Shown: one piece after another, positions 42,901 to 54,485 of the stretch | Position numbering within the stretch: position 1 is the stretch's first letter | How the letters are laid out: every line of letters starts with the position of its first letter | Assembly: GCF_000699445.3 (NCBI RefSeq) | Contig: NC_067195.1 | Coordinates: 86,686,569 to 86,750,568, forward strand | DNA length: 64,000 nucleotides | Source of the DNA: Schistosoma haematobium | Taxonomy: Eukaryota > Platyhelminthes > Trematoda > Strigeidida > Schistosomatidae | Direction of reading: 5' to 3' | Made by a program: the position numbers and the translations under genes | The notes under the pieces: model-generated | Told to the model about the DNA's origin: nothing | Databases searched by the model: none | The model's input: the letters and a program-made list of their open reading frames with translations, nothing else

Positions 42901-43450
42901 GATTGGTCTGTCCAGAAGTTAGAATAACCTATGTGGGCTTGACATGTCGCCAACCACTACAAGGTACCCTATAGAAAAAAACACATCTCGTTGAAAAATG
43001 TCTCACACGTATGAGATGCGTTCCTTAAACCGAATATTCTGAATATTCAGAAGGAACAAGAAGGGATTTATGGAACTTCTCAACTAAGAGCTCCACAATT
43101 AGAAAGTAGATCCCAAAAACAAATTGTTCTGAAGCTTATTTGAGCATATTTAGTGGGCAGGTGCTCATATTTTGGGAGGTAATTGTCAGCTAAATACACA
43201 TCAAAGCTATAATTTAAAGAGTCAATTGTCGCTGTTTGTGACTCGGACTAAACTGCTAATAAACTCATCGTAGTTTCGAGAAGTGTGAAAGAACGATATC
43301 TTACCTTCCAGGTTTAAGTATATACCTTTGTTCTTTTAAAAAAGCTTCTTATACACTTTTCTGTATTTCTTCTCGGAGTAATTGAGGGTTGAAGAATGCA
43401 GCATAACATTCATGCCAACGTACAGTTCAGTTTTTGCGTTATTTAAAAAG
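42901..43450. other. Stretch without recognisable content
   Basis: No gene or repeat is supported. The 5' end of CR1-like copy B lies somewhere near its right end. Confidence 0.3.
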
Positions 43451-43740
43451 GACAGTGGTATTTTTCCTCGCTGAGTAAATTTGTTTGTTTTGATCGTTTA
43501 TTATGTATCAAGACTACTGTTTTCACTTTAATTGAATTTATTTCAGTTAAAGTATTCGACTAGAGTATCGTTTTTACTGTTCTCTCAATTAGTTTTGTCG
43601 TTGGTACTCTTGAGTACCTCTTTTTCAACTGTATCTGTTAGTACTTTTGGTCCTAGCAATCTACAGTTCTTCACTTTTGGTCATTGATTATTATTTTTGT
43701 TTCTGAGTATCATCGCGTCTTGAAAAAGAACCCCTCCTAA

Positions 43741-44865
43741 ATGACCGGACAGTGTAAAAAAAGCAGTTATCAACGTCCGGGTTGTCGCTATCCTGTTGAA
43801 AGCGGCATGCAGTGCGACGAGTGCGAAGGCTGGTACCACGAGGTTTGCACGAACTTAACGCCTGCTGCTTTCAAACGGTTCAGTAAGAAGGGTTGTGTGT
43901 GGCTTTGTCAACAGTGCTGCTCGGATGCAAACAGCTTGTTAACCAAGGCCATCTCACTGGTTGATGCTGCAAAGAAGTGTTTTAGCAAGCATAGTCGGAA
44001 CGCGTCAAACAGCACTCGATCTGTCGACACGCAAATCAACGTAAAGGAAACTAAGGTTAGTCTGGTGGTAGATGACTCACGCCCGTCAAAGAAGGAAAAG
44101 CAGTCCCCAAAGTGGCCTGCCTTAAACAAAAGCTCAAGAAAAGTAGGGTCGTCTGTTTCCCGTCTCCCAGATGGGATCCAACAGGAAACACCTAAAAGCC
44201 GCAATCGCAAGGCTCGATCGGTTTCAAACGGTAAACATAACCCGACCTCTCAGGTCGTCGACAACCCCCCGAAATCCAACACTAGGTTTGACGCAACTGT
44301 TATTGCTTCTACCAGCACCGTTGACGAATGGGTAAAGGTTGTAAGGAAGAAAAGTAGGGATATAAAAGGGAACCCTGCCCCCGTAAAAGTAGTTGAGAAA
44401 TCGAAAGCTGATCATAGCGACAGATCAGCTATTTTTCATAGAATCAAGGAGAGCGAGAGCTCTGAACCTAAAGCTCGTTTTGAGCATGACATTGTACTGA
44501 TTAGGCAGCTGTTTAATCAACTCATGCCTCAAAATATGACTGGGGTCACCTTGCTAAAGGTGTACAGACTAGGGAGTCTAACGGACTCGAAACCAAATCA
44601 TTCCAGACTGCTTAAAGTAGTATTCAAATCTTCGAACGAACGTCACCTAATTTTACAAAATGGACACAAATTAAAGGGTTCAGGAGTCTTTATCCGAAAG
44701 GACCTACCGTTGGCAGACCGTGTTAAAAGACGGGAAGCCGAGAAAGAACTACAACATAGGTTAGACGCTGGCGAAAAGGACCTGAAAATTGTAAATTTTC
44801 GGGTTGTGAGATTTCGACAGAGAATGATGCCGAAGCCACTCTGGGTGAAGCACGAAGGCACCTAA
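43741..44865 (+). CDS. CR1-like ORF1 protein with PHD-like zinc finger
   Basis: The intact 374-codon frame starts at ATG 43741. Residues about 10-60 have the Cys/His spacing of a PHD-type finger: C-R-Y-P-V, CDECEGWYHEVC, then KKGCVWLCQQCC. A basic, Ser/Lys-rich middle follows (residues 80-220). The C-terminus has GVTLLKVYRLG, KVVFKSSNERHLILQNGHKL and ADRVKRREAEKELQHRLDAG, a fold-like region of the kind found in ORF1 proteins that bind RNA. CR1 ORF1 proteins with such fingers are thought to act as nucleic-acid chaperones. The end of this ORF is also present in copy A at 25690-25903. Confidence 0.82.
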   Translation: MTGQCKKSSYQRPGCRYPVESGMQCDECEGWYHEVCTNLTPAAFKRFSKKGCVWLCQQCCSDANSLLTKAISLVDAAKKCFSKHSRNASNSTRSVDTQINVKETKVSLVVDDSRPSKKEKQSPKWPALNKSSRKVGSSVSRLPDGIQQETPKSRNRKARSVSNGKHNPTSQVVDNPPKSNTRFDATVIASTSTVDEWVKVVRKKSRDIKGNPAPVKVVEKSKADHSDRSAIFHRIKESESSEPKARFEHDIVLIRQLFNQLMPQNMTGVTLLKVYRLGSLTDSKPNHSRLLKVVFKSSNERHLILQNGHKLKGSGVFIRKDLPLADRVKRREAEKELQHRLDAGEKDLKIVNFRVVRFRQRMMPKPLWVKHEGT

Positions 44866-45726
44866 ACAGGCTTCGGATCTGTTACACCAATGCATGAAGC
44901 TTACTTAATAAGCGATCGGAACTAGGTGTACAGATTGACTCTACAAAGCCAGACATAATCGCAGTAACAGAAACCTGGCTGACACAGGATATAGATAGTA
45001 TAGAACTTGATTTCGAGGGCTTTACGTTAGTAAGGGCCGACAGAACACAAAAGCGCAAAGGAGGGGGAGTAGCTCTATTCATTAGGAATGCTATCCCATT
45101 TGCCATTTTCGGTAGTGTATCCCATGAGAGTGGGACGTGTGAATTAGTTAGTCTTCGCTTAAAATGCAAGGGACAAGAGCTGCTGATTGGTTTGGTCTAT
45201 CGCAGTCCAAGCTGTGAGACAAATGGGATCCTGTTAAGCAGTCTCAATACTTGGTCCCAAAGTGGTCGATATCTAATCCTAGGGGACTTTAATGCACCAA
45301 TGGTAGACTGGGTAAAACCGCGAATTGAATCGTCAGAAAATTCCTTCAACGGGAACTAGTTGATGTGATTATCACATGTGCCTTAGTGCAACATGTGAAG
45401 AAGCGACTAGGTACAACCCGGACACTGAATCATCCTTACTAGATCTTATATTGACTCACTATGAGGATGATGTTGCAAACCTCCATTATATGCCACTCCT
45501 AGGTAAAAGTGATCACGCAGTTTTAACTTTGGACTTCCATATAACTGTCAATCACAAGCACGCGTCAGTCCAATCCAGACCCAACGTCTGGAAAGCAAAC
45601 ATACCAGACATCATGCATTCAGCATCGTTAATAGATTGGACAATAGACCCAGAGTCCTCCATTGAAACGGCCTGGGACGCATTTCGAAATTCATACTTAA
45701 AAGTTACCACACCTCATATCCCTTGA
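44866..45726 (+). pseudogene. CR1-like ORF2 endonuclease region, copy B, broken
   Basis: It has the same content as in copy A: ARSLLNKRSELGVQIDSTKP is preceded here by a substitution near 44890 (atgcatgaag). VTETWLTQDID and LILGDFNAPMVDW follow, with a stop at about 45357. Then comes the frame 45376-45726, ending in TGA, with LLGKSDHAVLTLDFH. Both breaks are in copy A too. Confidence 0.85.
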
Positions 45727-47637
45727 ACTATACCAAAGGGCCGAAAAACTCACCACCATGGTTCAGTACGGAGGTCCGTATCCTTCTCCGTAAGAAAAGG
45801 AAAATGTGGGATAGATTTAGGTTACTGGGGACTGATGAATCAAAATCTCAGTATCGAAAGGCTCGGAACACTTGTGCCTCGACCCTCCGTAAGTCTAGAA
45901 AACTGTACGAAGAAAAACTTGTTAAGGAATCCATAGAATGTCCTAAACGCTTGTATTCCTATATAAACCAAAGGACAAGGAGAAAAGGAAATATTCCTGC
46001 TCTATGGGGAGACAGTACTGCTTCATCATTAGTGGAGGACGACTTTGGTAAGGCTCAAGTGTTCTCGAACTACTTTAACAACGTATATACCATAGAAGCG
46101 CCCTTCTCATCAGCGTATACAGATCCCCCCATACATACACTGGATAGCGTGACCATTAAAGAACTCGATGTCTTTGGTCAGCTAAATAAGCTTGACATAG
46201 GTAAATCCACGGGGCCCGATGAATTACATCCTAGGCTACTGAAGGAATTATCTAACTTCGTTGCGAACCCTTTAAGTATATGCTTTAATCTGTTCGTAAT
46301 CCAGGGTCGTTTACCCAAAGACTGGAAAAACGCCATAGTAAGTCCTGTCTTTAAAACAAGTACGAAACACAAAACTGAGAGTTACCGCCCCGTTAGCCTA
46401 ACTAGTGTGGTTGTTAAAATCTTAGAAAAGATTATTCGGAAGAAGCTGTTTAAGTATCTCGATAAAAACCGGATCCTCTCGGAGAAGCGGCACGGTTTCC
46501 GAATAGGTTATTCTTGTCTCACTAACTTATTAGTGGCTCGTGAAAGCTGGTGCGCACTTAAGGACCAAAAGCTACCTGTAGACGTCGCCTTCATTGATTT
46601 CAGTAAAGCTTTTGACAAAGTTCCGCACAACCGGCTGTTATATAAGCTAAGAAATGTCGGAATTGGAGGCAATTTATTGATGTGGATAAAAGACTTCTTA
46701 GTTGGGCGTCAACAAAGAATAAGGGTGAACTCAAAGTTATCTAGCTGGGAAACTGTGCTTAGTGGAGTGCCCCAGGGCGGAGTTTTGGTGTCAGTGCTAT
46801 TCCTCTTGTATGTAAATGACCTTCCTTGTCTCCTATCATCATCGGTCTTGCTATATGCTGACGATGTCAAGATATGGAGAACGATACGATGTAAGAGTGA
46901 TAACTTAGAACTACAAAATGACCTGAAGAAATTATCTGAATGGTCTCAAACATGGCAGTTGCCGATAAATACTTCCGAGTGTGTTGTGATGCATATCGGT
47001 CATAAAGGTACAGATACATGCACGATGAATAACTCTGAGCTACCTGTCGTCCAGACATATAATGACTTAGGAGTTATCGTTAGTCAGGACTTAGAGACTA
47101 CTGCACACTGCCGTGCAATAGCCGCCGAAGATTTTAGAACCTTATGGTCAATACGTAAGGCTTTTAGTCATGTCGACGCTAAAACGTTTTTGACTTTGTA
47201 TACAGTGTTTGTTCGTCCTAAACTTGAGTACTGCATACATGCGGCTAGCCCCTGCTTAAAAAAAGAGAGTGAGCTTCTGGAAAAGGTTCAGAGAACGGGC
47301 GACTAAGCTGATTCCCGGAATAGCGAAGCTTTCGTATGAATCTCGACTGGCCAAGCTGAACCTTTTCCCGTTGTCATATCGCAGAACTAGAGGCGACTTG
47401 ATTACAGTCTACAAATTGCTTAGTGATAAATTTGCACCTAACGTGCCCTCATTTTTCTTGTCTTCCAAAACAGAGAATTTACGAGGACACTCCAGAAAGT
47501 TCACAAGCCGAGAACAAATTACTTGTCAGCTGACTATCGACTTTCCCATCGAATCATCAACGAGTGGAATTCACTACCTCAGCACGTGGTTGAGGCTCCA
47601 TCCGTCGACTCTTTCAAAAGAAAGTTGGATCAACTGA
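45723..47637 (+). pseudogene. CR1-like ORF2 reverse transcriptase, copy B
   Basis: The 527-codon open frame (45723-47306) carries [92 protein letters not shown] and YNDLGVIVSQDLETTAHC. An extra G at about 47299 shifts the frame; the C-terminus continues at 47269-47637 (ATKLIPGIAKLSYESRLAKL, SYRRTRGDLITVYKLL). It lacks a functional endonuclease, so it could not mobilise alone. Confidence 0.88.
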
Positions 47638-47817
47638 GAGACCACCATTGCCAGGACTAACATAGGCCATCGAGCCTCCTGTCCTTCCCAAACTGAAACT
47701 GAAACAAACCGCGCGTAGTTTGCGCTTGGTGACACGACTGCAAAATCTCAAGGTTTACTGTGCCTATATTTCCAAGGAAGATCCCGAATTAAGACCATTG
47801 AGTTGCGCAACATTTTG

Positions 47818-48009
47818 ATGGAAAATAAAAGGACTGGTTTTAGCGCCCTTGGATTTCCTTATCCATTATATGTTGTTGACGTTCTGGATCGAAACTCTTT
47901 GGTTGTAGCGGGTGGAGGAGGTTCCGTAAAAACGGGTGTTCCTAATCGGATAGATATTATCAATCTCTATCGAAATGGCCTTGATGCTCGCACTCCCGTT
48001 GATGTTCAG
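47818..48009 (+). CDS. PREB: PREB exon 1
   Basis: It has 64 codons and ends at VDVQ in phase 0 before donor gtactg. It holds the GGGGSVKTG loop. The retrotransposon tail ends about 113 bases upstream. Confidence 0.88.
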
Positions 48010-51000
48010 GTACTGTCTCATATTTTAGACCGATTTCAACTAATTTACTAGGGTTTCTAAACCAGGGACCTCGTGATTAATATTCCTATCGTTTTTTTAT
48101 TTTTCTGGTATGCAATAAGTTATTGGAAAGCTTATTTCATAGCTCATCTTTGTGTTGAGCAATTTAATAACACGTACTATATATCATGCATGTATAGTGA
48201 ATCTAGGTGTTTTATCTTCTCCCTAATTTTGGTGTCCACTCTTCGAACATCGACAATGTCTTAAAAATGTGCAATCATTCGTGTATACTCGGTTCATTTG
48301 TATGGCTTCGAGTGCTTAGTATACACTAATTCTTACAACGTCTAACATCGAAATACATAATTTCAAATCTAAAGGCTCAATAACGATTTCTGACAGCCAT
48401 AAGCAATTTAGGTTCGTTAAAGATTTTGCAGTGTAATACAAAATGGGACTTTGGTGCCATGATTTATGATGTATGTGAAAGCAAACGTACTCAGCACATA
48501 CTTATCTAGCATAAGTTCCTACATAAGTTATTTTCCTGGGTTAGTTTTTTCACACTGCTGAAAGGACTGGATAGTCCGCACTAACACTTGCTCTAAAAGT
48601 TTTACAGTGGACTTTTAATAGATTTTGTTGATAACAGTGCTTAGACTTATGGATTACAATATTGTGGCGGGGGGGGTATATCAATTGTTTGTCTTAAGAT
48701 TATTGGCATAGTGTAGCATTGTAGATCCAATGATTCGTGGAATTTCATTGAAATGATTGATAAACGAGTCCAGTGCTGATCCTTATGGTACTCCACTTGG
48801 TCGATTAACGTAGCTGATTTAACAATTACATGTTTGTGTATTCGGGTTTAGGAAACTTTATGTAGGGGCCCATTATATTTTTACCTGGCTTTTAAAACTA
48901 GTAAGCAGAACATGTTTTGAAAAACCGACTTAATGTTTCCAAATCGAGTGCCCAAATCACTGAGCCGCTGCCTCTGTAAAATGCTTAAACCATTGAGACA
49001 GCTTCTACTGAAACAGTTTTTATTCCTACAAACCTACTAAAAATACATCCATGTTATTTCTTTGAGTAGTGAATTATGGTCAGGACGTCCTGCTTTTGGC
49101 CACTTAGTAGTAGTAGTCTGGAGAGGAGCTAGGTCTAGTCAAACCAACGATTGGTTCATACGCCATTTGTTCCCTCAGGATACTGGGGCCCATGTGCACC
49201 AATGGTTTGGAATCAGGGTTTTCCAACTCCCCTAGGTGGACTCTCCATGTCCACCAACCTGGTTAAAGTGCCGGACATTCGCTTTTCGTCCTCTCATTTT
49301 TGTAAACAACACCCCCGCCACGAGAAGGCAGTGAGTAGGACTTCCCTGTCAGAGGCTATTTACGCGTGGCCATGTGAGAGCACTTCGAGAGGGTGAGCGG
49401 ACTCCCCCACTCTCGGCCATACCAGACCATTTGGGGGCCCTATCATTGTAGTGTCAATGTTTTCTTTTCTTTTCTTAGTTCACTGGGAGAGATTTCAATG
49501 ACACGTTTTAATATTTAGATTGCTTTGCGGTTATATCCGTGTAATTTATCTGCAATATTTCTCTTTTTCGTTTTAGAAATCCGGTGGTTTGGACACTGGC
49601 ACAGAAGCTGTTATGAGTTTGACGGTCGTCAATCCTGGAGACGGTGGTTTTATTGCTAGTTTGGAAGGTCAGAAGTGTGTAGAGTACATTGTACAATCAA
49701 AAGTGAATCTTGTTACCTCACTGCCAAAGTTATTAAATGTTGAAAAGCCTGATTCTACTACAGATGTCTTAGAGGAAACTAACTTACGTCACAGATCAGG
49801 TACGTTTTGTCATGTTCTTTTCTGGTTATTAGGTCAATCAGTCATCCACAACGTAGGACCAGGCACATACATGCATCGGTTCAAGTTGCCATACCACATT
49901 AGCATAGCAAGATGAACACCGGACTCATAGAAGCAGTTAAGTCAATGGTGGTAATATATAAAAGAAAGATTGCAGATAAGGATATAGTACAGGAAGAAAG
50001 AATTAGTTCGTAGGAAGAAAGAAATGAGGCGATTTTAATCTCATAGTTTGAGGGAAGACAAAGAGTGTATACACCGACATCATTGTGATCGATTCTGAGC
50101 CATGTCACCAAGAGTCTCCAACCATTGGTTACGATAGTCACATGCACCCCAACCAAGTATTCTGCATCTACCAACATTGCTCAGACCAGAAGTTAGTGAC
50201 TGCAATGAGTGATGCCACGTTTTGGTTTGGCCACCCCTGACTTTCTTCCAACCATCCCCAACACTAGTCAGCATTGCTCATCGTGGTAATCGGTGTTCAG
50301 GAATATGTAACACGTGGCCCAACCACCTGAGTCGATATAGATTCGCAACCTCATCAACTGATGTACCATTATTCACTAATACCCTGTATCTAACCTCACT
50401 ATTACTTACCTGGTTATATATAATGATCAGAAGTAGTCGGATTATTGTACTAGCTAGGAACCAAAATAGTGCAATTTACAGCAAGTAGAACTAAATGAAC
50501 GTATTTTCTTTGGAATTCGTAATAAGCGGGTAATCAAGTACAAAAGAATCATTAGTTCTTACAAATACTGCATAATCCCAGCAGATGTGAGCAATATTTC
50601 TAAGACATCTGTGATCAAATACTAGTAACTCACGAGTATCTTCTACTCTCAATGGCCACGTTTCGCAGCCGTAAAGTAGAACAGAACGAACTGCAGCGCA
50701 GTATACTCGTTCTTTAAATGATAGACGGATATCTCGCCTTCGCCATAGGTGACGTAAGTTGGCAAAAGCCAAGCGAGCTTTTCGAATCCGTGCAGAGATT
50801 TCGTCAGACATCAACCGATTAAGGCTGATTAGACTTCCAAGATAAGTGAAGTTGTCAACGCGTTCGACTACTTCACTCCTTATCCTTAGTTCAGGTGTTG
50901 ACGCAGACCAGTCCTGAAGCAACAACTTGCATTTAGTGGGGGGGAGAAGCGCATCCCAAACATCCTGCCATTGTTGCCGCGTGCTAATAAAAGACTGGAT

Positions 51001-54000
51001 TTTATAGGCGTCTTCACCAAACAGGACTATATCATCTGCGTATTCTAAGTTGATAAGTGAACCTCCTGATAGGAGATAAATGCCCGAAAATTCAGACGAC
51101 GAGGTTATTCCCAGTAGTAAATCAATGATAAAACTAAACAAAAATGGAGATATTGGACAGTCTTGTTGGACATCACGTGAGGTTGCAAAATCTGATGACA
51201 GTTCGCCATAAGCTATGACTCGACTAGTAGTGTTCGAGTAAAGAACCTTCACAAGGTTTATGTACTTCTGAGGTACGAGATTCTAGGGTTCTAGCCAAGG
51301 AAGCCTGTTGACCGATTTGACATAGGGTGCGTACGCTGAAGGCTCCAATGTGTAGTTTGGAGCGAGATTTCAATAGACCTGGGACAGGGTTTTAAGCACT
51401 AGAATCGTTGGCTATGGTGACATTTGAGGAGGAAGCCGAAAAAGGATGTTTGGAGGTGAAAGTCGATGTAGGAGGAATAATAGAAAGTGAAGATGGAGGT
51501 TGATTATGAATACAGTGGTTTTGAGTGCTGTTAGGGGTATGAGGGCGGTTATCACTTGCCGGTTGCCCACACCGTGGAAGGATTCTTCTGGAGGTACCTG
51601 AAAAGGAAATTGGATTAGAGATGGTCTTAGTAACCTGAGAGCGTGACCACAGTGCCCAAGGGTCAACTGCTTGAGGTCGGTCACACACGACCTTTTTATG
51701 GGTAATTTTCGTGTCAGCTCCGTACTTTTTGGGACCTTACGGCCAGAGACGGATATCCGTGGGATAAGGCGAGGTGTGCATTTTTAGGGTCGACCTTTTC
51801 TAACCCCACCCCTTCTTATGAGAAGGCAGCATCGCTGTCATGCTGGTTGTCTGAAGGAAACACCTTACTGCTGTCACACCTCTGTACAGTGAGCAGTACG
51901 ACTTCGCCTTCGGACCTTGGGTTTGTTGCTCTTAGTCTTACCGCTCTTCAACCGACCTGTCTGACGTGGTAGGACCTTGAGAAACAGTTGTTCTAGTCAG
52001 TATAGCTCGGTTGCTTTATCACGATAGGCAAGCCCGACCACCACGTCAAGGTAGCAACAACGGTTATCATTATTATTATTGTTCTTGTTATTACTGTTAT
52101 TCCACTCATACACTAATCCCTTTTCATTATTGTTCTTTTTATTGTACTCACCCTTCATTCTCTTCTCTTCGCAACTTCATTGTTATTGTGTGGCACATAT
52201 GTATTTGGTGCCCCCTTGTCCCAAAGTTTATGTGTTCAAAGAAATAAACTGTTCTGATATGGTGCGGTAACAGATTGATGCAAATATGTGCCAAATGCTA
52301 CTTTGTTTGTAACTGTATGACTGTTTCGCTTTTACATTTTTCCGAGTTGTCATTACGAAAAACCTATGCGTCGCTATGAGATCAACAGGCCGGATTTCGT
52401 AAGGATCGGTCGTGCACAGACCAAATCGCGGCTCTACGGATCATCGTTAAACAATCAGTTGAGTGGGATTCGTCGATTTACTGTTGTGACATCTTAGACT
52501 AGTTCACATTATTATGCTCGATTTTAATTAGCATTTATTTGTATACCTGTTTTATAAAACATCGGACATAAGTTGTCCAGCCAAGTTTGTTTAACTCAAC
52601 TTAATCCCAAGCAAGTAACACAACAGAATTACAAATTTTATATGGTCTTTATAATGAAAATACACTTTTGTCCAGTCTGTATGTTCTTAACAAGCTACTA
52701 TAGGATCTTGGCCCTGTTTAAAATGTTCACAAAAATACATTCATATGTATTGAACCCGTTCATGTTACCTGATTTTATTCACTCATGCTTTCCTTTATTC
52801 TCATATCTAGACATTTTACTTAATAATTACTATGGTGTATTCTGTAAATATCTGGTTTAGGAAGGCATTGGAAGGATGACAAAGATTCTAAGTTGAATAA
52901 GATGTCTACCTCAACGCAGGACTCTGATAAGAAAGACAAGAAAAATAGTGTATGTGAACCAGTGCCTTTAGAATGGGAATTAACCAAAGTTCGTGAATAC
53001 ACACTCATGGAACAGATTTCTTGTTCAGCTGATGATTCTGGCTCTGAATCACCATCGGGATCTGCACCGAAAAGTTTGTCGGGAATGCCTACATGTGTAA
53101 CACATGGTGGACCTGCTGGTACTTGGTTAGCTATTGGTTCTGATAGTGGATCTGTCTTTCTTATCAATCGTCATGTTCAACAACGTTTTCTTGACGAAAA
53201 ACAACTAGGTGATAGTCCGTATCAGGTTTGTTGTATGTCTGACAGTTTTGATATTTTGATGCTTCTTTACACTTCTGCTCTTAAAGCTCTAGTTAATATA
53301 ACAGGATTTTTTCGATAATACAAAGCATAATCGATTAACAAATGTTTCGTTCAATTAATTTTGTTTCTTTTAAACATACAGAAATGACGTGATTGATAAA
53401 ATCCAGCGTGTATTCATTCTACATTTTCCATTGTAAATTGTACACGCATTAATTTAGAATAGATGGAATATAGCTAGCAATGGAACCCAGGATGCGCATT
53501 GGGATGTGCCTGCATCGGAGTGAATGTTCGCAACGGGATTCGAACCCAGTACCGTTCGCTTCAGACACCATCGCGTCATCTCCTTAGCTACTGAGTCCTG
53601 GTTTCGAGTCCCGGATAGAACATCAACTTTGGGATGCAGGTATATCCAGCTGACAAGTCCCAAAAGTAAGACGAATCGCGTGTCTCGGATTTCACTGCTA
53701 ATCTTATTCCAATTGATTTTTGCTGTTCTATATATATATATTGAAAAGTCGATAAATGAGGAAAGCATTTAACGTTGTACAACTTTTTGTCGACAGTTAG
53801 TGAAGAATTTCCTTCAGTTCTTTCCATTTTTAAATTCCAGTAAATAAAGAACAGATTGCAGCAGAATAACATTCATTTTATCATGAACTCTCCTCAGATA
53901 ATTACAATCTGGAAACAATATAGCAATTTCCTAGAAAAAAGTAACTTAGAAACAGGTTTTTTCGGAATCAAAAATTTATACCACGGTTTATATATTACCT

Positions 54001-54438
54001 ATAAGTATAAACTAGCTGAGTAAAACTAGGGTTTTTTTGCCGACTACTTAGTACCACTTAACATCTAAATATAGTGCTCACGATGTTGAGTCACTTACGC
54101 CAGCTGCTATACTGCAATTCAATCGATATAATTTAACCAGCGCTAAGAACTAAACAAACACGACTTTGGCCACTACTCATTGACCAATCAATGTGTCAGG
54201 TGCAAGCATACGCACTCGGCTTTAAGCCTCAGTGTTTATTTCTCATTTTATTATCCAATTCTCCAAACCAAGGTGGATGGGGCAGGTTTTTAACCCATAT
54301 AATCTGTTGTTTAAACGATAAGTGACCGAAGCACTGAGCCATCTCTTTACTGCAGCATAAAAATTATTATTAAGTACGTGATTTTAAACCAATGATATGG
54401 TTACTGGTGGTAGTGATAAACTTATTATCATAAAAATG

Positions 54439-54485
<47 letters not shown>

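Larger units (their letters stand above)
43450..47704 (+). mobile_element. CR1-like non-LTR retrotransposon, near full length, copy B
   Basis: It has ORF1 with a PHD-like finger, then endonuclease, RT and a 3' tail ending in aactgaaactgaaac. The 5' boundary is uncertain because copy A is truncated and cannot be aligned there. Endonuclease frames are broken at the same places as in copy A; RT is open except for one extra G near 47299. The tail ends about 113 bases before the PREB start codon. Confidence 0.85.

Noticed and set aside
47803..47817. Upstream TTG start for PREB
   Set aside because: ATG at 47818 is in the same frame and five codons downstream; a non-ATG start is unnecessary.
54441..54482. 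ATT tandem run considered as a CRISPR-like or satellite array
   Set aside because: It is a simple trinucleotide microsatellite without spacers, and the genome is eukaryotic.
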